From NCBI GenBank assembly GCA_003255025.1, contig QANY01005488.1:496001-560000 (forward strand): 64,000 bases of DNA. Direction: 5' to 3'. Origin of the DNA: Datisca glomerata (taxonomy: Eukaryota > Streptophyta > Magnoliopsida > Cucurbitales > Datiscaceae). A program made the position numbers and the translations under genes. Below are positions 36,652 to 48,682 of the stretch, in pieces. Every line of letters starts with the position of its first letter. The stretch's first letter is position 1. Under the pieces are notes generated by a model, which did no database searches, was not told the origin of the DNA, and worked only from the letters and a program-made list of their open reading frames with translations.

Positions 36652-37012
36652 TTCCTCTCGCTTTGGTCCAACTTTCTCGAGTTCCAAACAAAGAACCTCC
36701 AAAGAATTTAGCTATCAGTGCCGTCACTACGAGGGGTTTTGCTACGAGGGTTTTACTGATCGACGACAATTACATTGTTATCGTTTTTTATTCTGTTTTC
36801 TCTATTAATGTGTTGTTAAGGAATTAAATACTTCAATTATTAGAAAGTTAAAGCCCTAAATGTAGCCCATCTCCGGTGGTTGGACACTCGAACTTTTAGG
36901 GCCCAAACAACACAGCATACCTGCACCGTCGCACACCACACTACAGCCTACTGATTCCAAATTTCCAACTGAGAAGTGAGAACAGAACGAGAGAGAGACA
37001 CTGAGAGTGCAA
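36652..37012. promoter_or_regulatory. Bidirectional promoter between tcdA and the SWIB gene
   Basis: The start codons of the two divergent genes are only 361 bases apart. In between are AAGCCCTAAA (36851-36860, close to a telo-box), TAGCCCAT (36863-36870; complement holds a TGGGC site II core) and GGGCCCAAA (36899-36907, matching the UP1-type GGCCCAWW motif). These elements are typical of plant genes for translation and organelle functions. No clear TATA box is seen toward either gene. An assignment as a shared promoter is inferred from spacing and motifs. Confidence 0.65.
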
Positions 37013-38782
37013 ATGGCGACGGGTGTTAGTAACAGTATGAGGGTTTTCAGAGGATGCATGGCACTCATGGCTCAGTCGAAATCCTCTGTTGCAGCTCCTG
37101 AGAAGACTGCCAGTGTGGCCGCCACCGCCGGCGTGAAATCGAAAGCAACCCCGAAAGCGAAGACACAGTCGAAGGCCAAGAATCCAACAAGCTCTCTTAC
37201 TTCGTCGTCTAATCCTACAGCTACAACGACGCTAAAGCCGAAAATTAGAAAAGAATCGACACGGCCCTCGGGTATTCTGAAAGTCGTCCAAGTTTCTGCG
37301 GCTCTGGGAAACTTTCTCGGCGTTCCTGAGGCCTCACGAACTCATGCCGTCAAGCAGATCTGGTCCTACATTAAGCTCCACAACCTCCAGGTTATCTCTC
37401 CTCCTAGCACCTTGTCTTCCCTTTCTCTTGCATCTCTTTGGTAAACATTCTAGTTCCCATCACCGTGCTAAACATTTCTTTTAGCTGAAACTGGTATCTT
37501 TGGATTTTCGAACTTCTTATTCAGTGTTTAGACTGAGGAACCTGTTAAAGAAAGGCATACTTTATGCTCCCTTTTGGTGTCAGATTTGAGTATCAGTGTT
37601 AGAGCAGTTACATTTGTGTTATCTAGCATCTTCTTGGTGTTGGAGGTGTGAAAATGGAGTTGTTGTCTGCATTCTAGTTCTGCAACTCTAGTCACTCGAG
37701 GAACTTAGTTGCTGTACTGTACTAAAGAAGAGTTGGACACTATCTTTGCAATGTTATTAACCGACGCTCATCTGCTGTAATATAGGAAATGCTAATTGCT
37801 ATATTATTGTGTATACGCTTTGTAGGAGTTTGGGTAAATTATAGGTACCCATCTTCAACCGGCCTAGGATTGTCAATGGTAGTTATTGTTATTAAGCTGG
37901 CTCCTTTCTCCAGTACATTTGGGGAACCTCTCTGATACTTTATGCACTAATGCTATTTTAGCTCAGCTTCCCATGTTCTCTCTTACACGCCGATATATTG
38001 TGGCAACATTGCGGCTAGTTGGTGTTTCCTTGTTGGTTTTGCTTTACGCATCTTCTCGTGCTTTTTATTTCCGCTCTACCCAAGGTCATGCTGCTTCTTT
38101 GAATGAGGAAAAATATCGCATTCAGCAGTTTGCTATTATACCATGAAGTTTGTGGACTTCGACCTCCTTAGTTTGCTTATTCCCTCTCCCGAATCTTGAT
38201 GTCTTTCTGAAGATGGAGTTGCATAAGATGTTTAGCCTAAGTCTAGAGTCACTGGGACACTTTTAATCTTTCGCACTCTATGACTTTCAACTTTCAGCGC
38301 TGATTACCGATCTGAAATTATGTGCTCATGTTGTTGTAGATGGAATAAGTTCTGTTTTCGTCTTTCATATCGGTTATGGGGATCCAAAGTTTGTGCCTGT
38401 CCCGCCTAAGTCTCAAATCAGTGCTTATATTCTAGTGTTTCAATTGTTAAGTTGTCATAGTGATCTGCTCTACTGCTACTATTAAATAACTGAGATGACA
38501 TCCCAATGTCTTTATCTTGCTGCGAGATTCACTTGGGAATTTTAAGCATGGCACTCCTTGATTTTGTAAATGACGCATAGACATGGCTCTCCACTTACAA
38601 AATGTCGATAAACTGCTTCTTTCCGTAATATAATGTTTATGCTCTTTTGGCTGCAGAATCCTGCAAATAAGAGGGAGATCTACTGTGATGAGAAGCTCAA
38701 GACCATATTTGACGGAAGAGAAAGGGTTGGGTTCTTAGAAATCGGAAAATTACTAGCCCGGCATTTCATAAAGAGTGATTGA
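37013..38782 (+). CDS. SWIB/MDM2-domain protein, probably organelle-targeted
   Basis: Two exons, 37013-37390 and 38657-38782, join in frame to 167 residues. The ATG at 37013 is chosen as the first in-frame ATG after the leader. Residues 1-80 are Ser/Thr/Ala/Lys-rich with few acids, as expected of a plastid or mitochondrial transit peptide. From about residue 84 a SWIB domain follows: RPSGILKVVQVSAALGNFLG, then HAVKQIWSYIKLHNLQ, and in exon 2 NPANKREIYCDEKLKTIF to LLARHFIKSD, which is the C-terminus. SWIB domains occur in SWI/SNF (BAF60) subunits. Short stand-alone plant SWIB proteins include nucleoid-associated plastid proteins. The 1.27-kb intron has no gene. The gene diverges from tcdA and probably shares its promoter. 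Confidence 0.92.
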
Positions 38783-41700
38783 CTGGTGATAAAAGATCAA
38801 CATCAAGACCATATTAGTGTTTGAATGCTGCCTCTAATCTTTGGTGAAGGGAGGGAGCTCTTGACTTCTCTTCAGACCCTTCTGGATGTCGATTCACTCA
38901 TCCTTCGATGTCTATATGACGATTCACTTTGAAATGTAATCTCTTTGGTAGGTCAGTGATATTAAAAAATTTCTAGTTGGATATGAGAGTACATTTTTTC
39001 AAGGTTAGATGATTTACATTTTAATTTTAGTCTACTGTTGCTCATTATCTTCAAAAGCTGGTTCTGTGATGAATGAGATGTGGCAAAAACATTCTCCACA
39101 AACTGTCATTATTCCACAAGGAATTACATGATTTCTCTATGGAAATCTGTAGTATAGACTGCAAAGTTAGATGTTTACTTCATTTTAGAAATGAAAAGTT
39201 CATTGCTTTGAACCATTTGGTATTGAATTTCAACGTGAATGTTGCAGTCATTTCTGCCATCTGAAAATAATCTAATACATTGGCCAGGATAACTCTTATG
39301 ATGCTTGATCAAATTAATTCTACCTTCAAAAGAGATGGGGGAAAGGAGGAAAGAGGAAAGCGGGAGGGAGAAAACAAATGCAATAATTAACTCATTTTAT
39401 TCCTAAAAGTTATAAATTATTTGTTTCTTCAAAGTTTATTTTGTCAATTTAAACCAAATTTACTTATTATTAACAATTAACTATTTCCATCAAGAACAAT
39501 TAACTACTGTGAAAGACCTCAAATTATCCAATCCAATCATTTTTTTAGTTTCGAACAAACACGTGCATGTCATGTGGATTATATAACTTATTAAAGACTC
39601 GTAAACGAGAATGTTAATTAATGACATCTAATTTAGATTATTAAAATAAATCGATAACGTTTTTAGGTTTATTTCGTTTACATCCACTTAACTTTAACGC
39701 TAAAATCAATCATTCTTAATTCTAATTTTGAAGTTGCCATTAATCTTCTGAAGTCAGCGGATCTTAATTCTAATCCTCTTGGAGGTTTGATTAAAGACTA
39801 CAAAAATTTAATATATAGAAGTGGAACTATGTCATCACTCATTCTTTGCAGATGCATAGTCAGGAACAAAGATAATCATTATTTGTTGCAGTATCATGAT
39901 CAATATGCTCGGAGACAAAATTACCCTCTTCCATCTATTTTGAATACACACCCTATTGATAATATCAATCCTAAAATTAGAAAATTCAATTCAATTCAAT
40001 TAGAAAATCAACATCTAAATCATCTCAAGAACTATAACCATAGAGGACCTTTTAAGTAAACCTAAACTGGCTTAGTTTTGAGCCACTCCTAACCATACTT
40101 CAGAACCCACTAAAAGAGTTTCTAAGAATAGCCAATCCACCCAAAATTATAAATAATTAAGCCAAAACTATATTTTAAGTTAACTAATAGACAAAGCATA
40201 GTGCTATTTGATGCATTGCTTTTTTCACTTTGAAAGATATGATCAAGTCTGGAACACCAAAGACAAGGCCAAAACAATAAGAAAACTTTACAACTATAAA
40301 ATAAAATAGAGAATTGGTGTGATCTTGTTTGTATAATTGCAGTGGGACATTAGTAAACAACTTGGCTGCCATTGATTATCCCCAGAGAGAAGCAGTACAA
40401 AGATTCTTAAGAGGGAGTTGATTGATTAAATATTTTCGAGAGAGAAATATGACCTTTTGATTTATCACTAAATAAATTTTAAAAAATTCATTGATTTTAA
40501 ATCACAATGACCTGCTAAGAAGAAGATTTGAGGGGGAAATAGACGGGGCTTATTTATAGGTATATGTTAGGGTTTTATAATTCAATTAATCAATGAGGGG
40601 TAATGGTGTCATTTTGATCTCAATTCAAATTTCATTAAATCCAAGATTTAAATTCGGTCTCCGTCCGGATTTGTGATAATTGATTCAACTCCTCTAACCC
40701 AAATAATAATCTTGGGCCTCAAGACGAATCCAAATTCGTCGTTTACTAAGATTTGAAACAATTCCAAATTCAAATGTTAATAAACACCAAATTCAACGTA
40801 CAAGTTTGAATCTTGAATCATAATTCATTCAGTAGTCATATAGTTAATGTTATTAGTCAATACACACGTGTGACACATGTGAAATTGAATCTATATATTT
40901 TTAGTTAAAATTATTACTTATAGTAATATTTTATTTATATAAGTTAAAAATAAATGTATTTAGCATCAAATTATTTTAATATGTGAGAGTAAAATCAAGT
41001 GAATTTTATATTGTTATTATTTTTATTTATTGATATACTATTTTTCAACTAAGTTGTAAAACATCATGCATGTTTTCAAGAAAAAAATTAAGAGAAAATA
41101 GCGGAAACATGCTCTCAAAATTTAAAAGTTAAAAAAAATGACATCTTGAGAATTAAATTATCAATTTCATATTTTAGTTTAAACTTGATCTTGATATTTT
41201 TCGTTTGTATTACAAATTTAATTTTTTATTTGTAAACTTTATGTTGCTATATTTATATGGTATATTAATTATACTAACATATAAAATATAGCAACACTAA
41301 GGTTTCTAAAAATGTGTTATAATTAGATTATATTTTAAATCATATTATTTATATTTTATAGAAGTAATTCACTTCATATTAAAATAAACTAGTATAAAGA
41401 TGTAGTTTTTCCTACAAATTTTTAAATAGTTTGCTAAAATTTATTCAAAATTACCAAATTAAAATTAACTTAAAACTTATTAATTAATTATTTTTTCTAA
41501 GTTCATTAAATAGGCTAATGAATTTAAAAAGTTAAAGCCATCAATTTACTATAGTTATAAAAATAATTGATTATTAAATGACACATGTAAATTATATAGT
41601 TATCTTAAGTAACGTCATAATAGTTTGATTGAAATTTGTGGTTAGTTGTGTTGAACCTCTATTTAATTTTGTTCTGATTTTCGTTTGTAAATGAATACAC

Positions 41701-42991
41701 TACTTGTATCAAAAGAACGGTGAAGTTGATCATGAATCCTCATAAATTTGTTACCACCATTTTTATTGATCTCTTATCTCTTGATATTTACGTTTCTTTT
41801 GGGTATATGGGCATATTTCTTTCTTATATAACACATCAAAGTTGATTTATGAATCTTGATTTATGGTGACCAATTTTAATTTATCGAACAAGTGAGACAT
41901 ACGTATCTAATTTAAGGGTGAATAGAGAAATTCGGGAGATTATAGTGAAAAAAGCTCTCACAAATTTATATTTTTATCTATGTAATATGTAATTGATTAT
42001 CATTTTTATATATGTTGAAAATTATAAAAAGAAAAGTACTCTGACCACCTCTCTAGTTTGTTTAAAAACACAGGCACGTCTTCTAGTTTAAGAAAAGGCA
42101 AATAGGTATAGTCTGTTACAAATGTGTTAGTTTCAAGGTTAAATGACTAAAACACAATCGACCAAACTCTCATCGAAAGTAAACATTAAGATATGTCTGA
42201 GTCATTTTTCAAACTAGAATGTGTGTTTATGTCTTTTAAGTAAACTACATTAAGATGTCAGAGTATTTTCCCCTTTTCTTGATCTACACTAATGCATATT
42301 ATTAACCCGTCCGAAGTTTAATATAACCTAATGTTCATTGTCATCTACCCATTTGAAGGAAACGATTTTGTAGGTATATAAGTTCAACTCTAATAATATC
42401 ATAGTTTTTTACATGAAGTATAATTTCAGGCTTCAGGGTTTAACAATAATACTTGAATCCACTACCATGTTTCTTACTATTTATTTTCACTTTCTTTTGC
42501 TACTTTTCATTGCAATTATTCTGCTTCCAAATACTTTCTAACGTTATCTATGTTTTCTCCATAAAATGAAAATTGAGTAGAGGTTTTTTTATTAATTACA
42601 CCTAATAGTGAATTCTCTAACGACATTCCACGTAGGTTTAAACACCAGACATGAATTTCAGTTATTTATTTGGAACACAACATCCTTAAGTAAATCCACC
42701 AAATCAAACACTTATCTACACTTTCCCCCTAAAGCACTGCTTATGTTGTTACTGCTTCCAACCACACCAGAAATATTATTGGAGCAATAAGTTTGGACAT
42801 CTAGGGCTTTCTCTATATTGAATAATCACGAAGCATTTAGTCCTTTTAATTTTGGGCTTTTGGTCATTTCCGTGTAATGTGTTAGGTCGAGTCAAATATT
42901 GAGTATGGTTATAAGTTTAGACAATCAAGGGTGTTTTGATCATTTTATCCAAAATCAACATAAGTTTGGTCAAGTCAAATGTTGAGCATGG

Positions 42992-43103
42992 TCATTGTTT
43001 GCAATAACCTATAACAGACTCGACCTATTGCGCAGAAAGAAAGGAAGTCGTTTACTCGGCTAACATCATCATCAAATGAGTTATAGGTTATTGCAAACAA
43101 TGA
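42992..43103. repeat. Perfect 24-bp inverted repeat
   Basis: The arm 42992-43015 (TCATTGTTTGCAATAACCTA and four more bases) is exactly complementary to 43080-43103, with a 64-base loop. The sequence TTATAGGTYATTG recurs once more just outside. It could be the remnant of a small hairpin-type transposon. Confidence 0.85.
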
Positions 43104-43194
43104 ATTATAGGTCATTGTTAGAAGCCTACTTAATGCACCTGTATATGGACTTGATAAAGCCTACTTAACGCACATGCATATGAACTTGATATAG

Positions 43195-43420
43195 CTCTAA
43201 AACATTCAATATTCTGCCAACTATATTCTGCAAACATTCAATATTCTGCAAACATTCAATATTCTGCAAACACAAGTAATTTGTTTCAATATACCTACGA
43301 ACATTCAATATTCACAACCTGTATATATCCGTAGGCCTATAACGTCGTTCTACAAACATTCAATATCTCAGATTCACAAAATATTCTGTCAACATTCAAA
43401 TTTACAAAATATTCAGATCC
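43195..43420. repeat. Short-unit repeat around AACATTCAATATTCTGC
   Basis: Three clean head-to-tail copies (43205-43270) and several diverged ones to about 43420 are seen. Similar wording (CACATTCTGCCAACATT) continues to 43510. Confidence 0.75.
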
Positions 43421-44239
43421 TACCAACACTCGCAGACACATACCACACACATTCTGCTAGCATCTCAAACTCATATCACACACATTCTGCCAACATTGAA
43501 GTTCAATACACAAAATTCTGCCAACTTTCACATCCTACCAAAATACTCACAAAATGAAATTCAACACTACGTATTTCTAAACTGCAAAATCAATGACGGT
43601 CCTTTTTCTTCCTATGACTACTAGTCGGAATTCATTTCTTCCCAAGACTAATTGGATTTGGAATTGATTTCTTCCTAGGACTTCTTAAGGAAGTTGGATA
43701 ACACTTGACATTTTCTGAGATCCCTGCACAATAGTTGATGATCCTTGAGATCCCTTCACATCAGTAGTAGATCTTCGAATCTATTCAATAAGGTGAATAA
43801 TAAATAGTAAATAATTGATAATAAATGTAAACAATAAATTTTAATAATACATACTGGTAATTTAGTCCACATTGTAGCGTTTGATTATTCTCCATCACTC
43901 ATAGATTGGTGCATACTAGCAGCCTAATCAATTAATTAAGTTAGACAACCTAAAAAGATCATATTAAAACTATTTAATGAGATTATATTAAAATTATTTA
44001 ATAAGACTATATTAAGATACATACACTCTTTTTTCAGGTTGGGAGGTTCGTTGCATGTTCTTTGTTATGCCCTCATCCTTGATAAGTGGTTAAATCCTCC
44101 CCCACTGCCATTTTTCGAGCCTTGTTAGCTCCATCGAGTTTGTGTCTTACTATTGATGGTGCAACATTATGCAAGGTTGATTTAGGCCAATGTTCATGAC
44201 TAGGGACTGATTATGTAGTGCCGATATGTTTTCAAGAAT

Positions 44240-45170
44240 GTATCTCTGCTCTAGATAGGATCAACATAATCCTCCACCTCCTCTTTATTCTTCATAATGC
44301 AATGCTTTTCTTTTCGCCCTATAGCTTTTATCAAATGCTTTTTTATCACCCTATAGTATTTATCAAATGACATAGTGACTTCATGATTATCCCTTAATAA
44401 ACCTTTCAATACCGATAAATCCATGTTAGGTGAGACACTAATCAACTCCAAATACCAATTCACTATCTAAGTTGACATGACATTATTATTCTTCCTTGCT
44501 TTAGCACAATTGGAATGCTAAAAAGTGGAAGTCTTAATCTGAAATGATTATTCCATTTGAGTAAGGGATACATGTATTCTCCAGTGTCATAATTCTTCCC
44601 CTTGCATAGTGCAGTGACCCCACTTCTATCATTTTTTTTAAATAGTAATCAAAATTGTGTTGAATGGCATACTCCCTCAATGCATTTTTGAACACAACAT
44701 GATCACTAAAAATCAATATTCTCTCTAATGTAATTGGCCTACCCTAGTGAATTTCTTCATGGAACTCGAGATATGAAGGAAATTGTGCATCGTCATCTGA
44801 TGAATCAACAAGATGTCTTAATTGGTTATGTCACACTCCGGTTCAAATACAATAGGTTCATCAATCACTTTTCTTTGCCTTTTCCTTTGTCATTATTTTG
44901 ACTCTTACTATCAAACCATTGGTTCAAATCATCTTCGTTTATGTGAAACTAACTTGCATTGACAAACAAGTCTTCTTTGTCATCTACTCCATTCTCGGGC
45001 TCACTAAAATACTTCAACATTTCACTAGACCTACTATCATTATCATCATATTCCTCAATATCAGGTCCACTAAACTCAGTCTGTGGGGATGCAGGTGCAG
45101 GTGCAAGTGCAGGTGCATGTAGAGGTGCAACACTAGGGGCATGTGCATTTAGACTACATTCACCTTGACT
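44240..45170 (-). pseudogene. MuDR-type MULE transposase N-terminal remnant
   Basis: Read on the minus strand, a Pro/Ala stretch (LHAPALAPAPASPQ, 45120-45070) precedes an acidic region (DIEEYDDNDSRSSEML, then a stop at 44957). The MuDR DNA-binding start follows, FSDHVVFKNALREYAIQHNF (44710-44650), a typical pattern for plant MULE proteins, and then a decayed stretch to 44251. Stops and frameshifts are frequent and the catalytic core is absent. The tract to about 45400 upstream may be its more decayed start. Confidence 0.65.
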
Positions 45171-45848
45171 TTAAAAAAATATCCAATGCATGATATATTA
45201 CCATATCATATTTCTTACATCGTACCCTTAATTCTAGTTATGAGTAATAAATCAGGATCAATATTAGGAAACCTATAGAGCTCACCATTCTTACATATAA
45301 TATTCAGAACATACTCAAACATGCCACAGTAATAAATATTTAGTGTTATGTCCCTCGACAAAATTTACTTGTCATTTTCACCTGTAGTGATAAAACATAA
45401 GAGTTGGGGCATATGAAATAAACAAAACAAAGCAGCCTCTGCCCCATCATGCCACAATACGAGATAAACACAAATTAACAAAGAAATTGACTTTTCCGAA
45501 TGAATAATCAACAAATTTGGAGAGGCCTCTTCGTTGCTCAAATTTGGACAAAATTCAAAACCCTAAATTGAGCCCCTCTCTCTCGTATGTCGCGACGCGA
45601 GCTCTCCCCTGCAATGGACGAAATAAAGTTTTTGAATAAACTGTAAAAAATAAAAAAATGAAAAGACAAAAAAAGAAATAATTATAGATATATTATTTTG
45701 CCTCAGATTCTGGAACAAAGGCAACGCTAACGCTCCTCTGAGTCCTTTCTGGTAATGATAAAACCTCAGAGAACAGAGAGGTAAGAAAGACGAAGAGAGC
45801 GGTAAAGAGTTACGAGAGCAGCTATCTAAGCTTTAGGAATTTTGGCGA

Positions 45849-48682
45849 ATGGGTTGGTTGCTTTGCTTACATTTACACTATTATTGCCACCACAGAGGCG
45901 TAAGTGCAGTGGGTAAAGTGCCATTAAGGGCTGCAACTGCAAACGGATCCCTTTCCTCACTTCTCCTACGACCTTTTCGTCTTTTTTACAGTGAAAGAGT
46001 TGACGCTTCTGCTGGGCCTGAGCTGCAGTGTCTCAGAAGCCCAGACCTTGTCGCTCTGGAATATGCGGACCTCAATCTCAAGATTTCTGAGGTAATCTTT
46101 TTCGTTTATGAATTGTTATGAAATTGTCAATTTTTGTTTTTTGCAACTATGAAATTGTCATTACATTGTAATATTTGAGGGTTTCAGTTGGTCTCTTTTG
46201 GAAATTGCAGGAACTGGGTCATGTCAGAATCAGGCAACATGTGAACCCTCTTAGTTCATCTTTCTCCGTATGTAATTCATTAAAAGTGTTAGCCCTTCCT
46301 GCCTTTACATTTCTTCATTTTGCTTGTGGATGTTGTTGATGTAGTTCTGAAATGAAATTTGCTGGAGATTGTTCTCAGAGTTTTGCTTATTTATTGATTT
46401 ATTTCATTTTCTTTTTGTCTTAGACGCCTGCACAAGCTCCTGACTGGAATATAGTCTTCAAGGACCCAACTTTGCCCCTCATGGTGGACATTGGAAGTGG
46501 TAAGCCACTCATTTCTGTACACCTTCTTTGACAATTGACATTGTGTTGACATGTGATGGTTTTCTTCTTGATGGACCGGTGCTAAAGATGACCGATCAAA
46601 GTATTGTTTTTGGAGATGATGTATGGTCAATTAGAAAGAGGCTGTGAATTTCTCTAGAAAATTATAAGTTCTCTGGAGTTGCTGGCATACGCATTTTCTT
46701 TGTTATCTTAGTTCTTGTCAAAAGGATGTCTATAGTTTCAAACAGTTCAGCCTATCTGTAATTTATTCAATAACCCACGATTTCAGAGTTTTTGAAATGG
46801 TCATTTGTATCATTACTTGTGATTCGCAATGATAGTAACGGTAAGGTGCATTTTTGCGCATAATGAATTGAATAAATGTATAGTAACTTATATTTGAGCT
46901 AAAAGCAAGTACTTATGCAACAAACAAGGTTATAAAGATGTTTCATTGAGTACTAGATATTTCATCATAGTGGAGAAGTACACCCTTTGGCTTATGACTT
47001 GGGAACTAGAAGTCTAGAATTTTTCGTATAGATATTTTCGTTGATATTTTTTTTTGAAGCTGCCTTCCGAAAATTCAATTACTCTAATTACTATACTATG
47101 AGGAGGACATCCCTATTAATTGCATTGAGTGGGAGGAGATTTTAAGATAGATCCAAAATTTATTTCAACATACTTCAATTGGTAAAGCTACATACTCATG
47201 TTTGTGCATTTATCTGATATGCATAGATACACATTGAAATTTTATAGCCCGTTAGTCATATGGCAACCCCCTTTCTTTTCTTTGAATTCTGAGTTTCAAA
47301 AAGGCTAAGAGAACTTTCTCACCAGTAATATGCATGACAAAAATGTTTATCTGTCGAAATTATTATAACAATTTGAATTCCAGGGAGTGGCAGATTCCTT
47401 ATATGGCACGCAAAAAGAAATCTTGGCGTGAAAAATTATTTGGGCCTGGAAATACGGCAGAAAGTATGGAAGAAAAAATCTCTCTTTTAATCTTTATATT
47501 CATGTTATTTAGTCAACCTACAGTTGCTGGCTTGCCTCTCCTTTCCTTTTGATGAAATCAAATATTTTATTTTCACGTCAGTAATTTTTTTCCCTCCTCC
47601 AGCTGGTTAAGCGGGCGGACTTCTGGGTTAAAGAGTTGGAACTTAGTAACATGTAAGGGCTTAACTTCATAACAGGTAGAGAAGAAAAGGATCCTGATTT
47701 GAAATTGTTAGTGGTGCATTAGTGATTGATTATTTGAAATGAAATGCAGACATTTCATATATGCAAACGCAACGATATCTTTCAAACAGCTCGTATATTC
47801 GTATCCAGGACCATTGCACCTCGTTTCCATTCTTGTAAGTCCACATCCAACTTGGTATCTGCTTAGTTTATGTCATCGAAGATTCTTTGCCTGTTAGGTT
47901 AAATCACTTTGATATTTACCGAAATGTAACTCCTTGTGCATGTTTGAATACAGTGCCCGGATCCTCATTTTAAGAAACGACATCGTAAGAGAAGGGTCGT
48001 GCAGGAGCATTTAGTGGAATCTATTGTGGACAGCTTAATGCCGGGAGGACAGGTAGTTAATTCTCTTCATGTTAAAAAAATGAACGACGGAGACCAGATC
48101 TGATTATAAAAAAGGGAGGACAGGTAATTAATTCTCTTCATGTTAAAAAAATGAACGACCGAGACCAGATCTGATTATAAAAAAGAGAAAAGACGGAAAA
48201 AAAATCACACCAAGCAGTCCAGATCTGAACCCCTCGTGTAGGATCCCCCCAATAGGAGGGGATCAGTTACCAGTTAGCTATCTGATAATCATGTTGCAAT
48301 TGAAGCAATAATCTCTCTTCAGGAAGCTCTTCAACCATATTTATCAAATTAAGCAATAACACTATGATCTGCTGATAAGATTAGATTCTATGACTGAATC
48401 ATGCTGATGCATGGGGTTTTGTTACGCTTGATATTCGGATTTCTGTTGATTTTGAATGAGCAGGTGTTTATACAGTCTGATGTGCTTGAAGTGGCACTCG
48501 ACATGCGAAATCAATTTGATCCTAAAGCCGACGTGCTTAGACACATCGATCTGGTCGATCCGAGTTTGATATGTGACAGTGATGGATGGTTGGTGAGCAA
48601 TCCGATGGGGATAAGGACTGAAAGAGAAATTCATGCAGAATTTGAAGGTTCAAAGATTTACAGAAGGTTGTACCAGAAATGA
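45849..48682 (+). CDS. tRNA (guanine-N7-)-methyltransferase, TrmB type, probably organellar
   Basis: It transfers a methyl group from S-adenosylmethionine to N7 of guanine 46 in tRNA. Eight exons join in frame to 302 residues: 45849-46091, 46211-46267, 46424-46499, 47384-47463, 47603-47652, 47750-47834, 47954-48052 and 48464-48682, all with GT-AG borders. The ATG is the first in the leader. About 50 N-terminal residues rich in Leu, Arg and Ser look like a transit peptide. Motifs are ELGHVRIRQHVNPLSSSF, the SAM site VDIGSGSGRFLIWHAKRN, YLGLEIRQKLVKRA, the catalytic-region CPDPHFKKRHRKRRVVQEHL, and a C-terminal GIRTEREIHAEFEGSKIYRR matching the T-x-x-E...G substrate motif. The wording is that of the plastid/bacterial-type plant paralogue rather than the nuclear METTL1 one. 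The exon 7 donor is duplicated. Confidence 0.95.
48043..48184 (+). repeat. 71-bp tandem duplication across a splice donor of trmB
   Basis: The last ten bases of exon 7 (GGGAGGACAG) plus about 60 bases of intron recur directly, so two donors, ACAG|GTAGTT at 48052 and ACAG|GTAATT at 48123, stand 71 bases apart. Only two or three substitutions separate the copies. Use of the second would insert 71 bases, shift the frame and meet a TGA within the insert. Confidence 0.93.

Larger units (their letters stand above)
38783..43869. other. AT-rich intergenic DNA
   Basis: The first 200 bases are the likely SWIB 3' UTR. A 90-codon frame at 39787-40059 (MIKDYKNLIYRSGTMSS start) resembles no family known to me and is probably chance. 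The sequence around 40540-40800 (TTATTTATAGG and GTTAGGGTTTTATAATTC) looks LTR-like, but no partner is seen. Repeats near 43 kb are listed separately. Confidence 0.5.

Noticed and set aside
37886..38146. 86-codon frame in the SWIB intron
   Set aside because: It shows no motif and sits inside an intron with clear borders.
39787..40059. 90-codon plus-strand frame
   Set aside because: Asn/His-rich, AT-driven sequence with no recognised domain, splice context or promoter, and probably chance.
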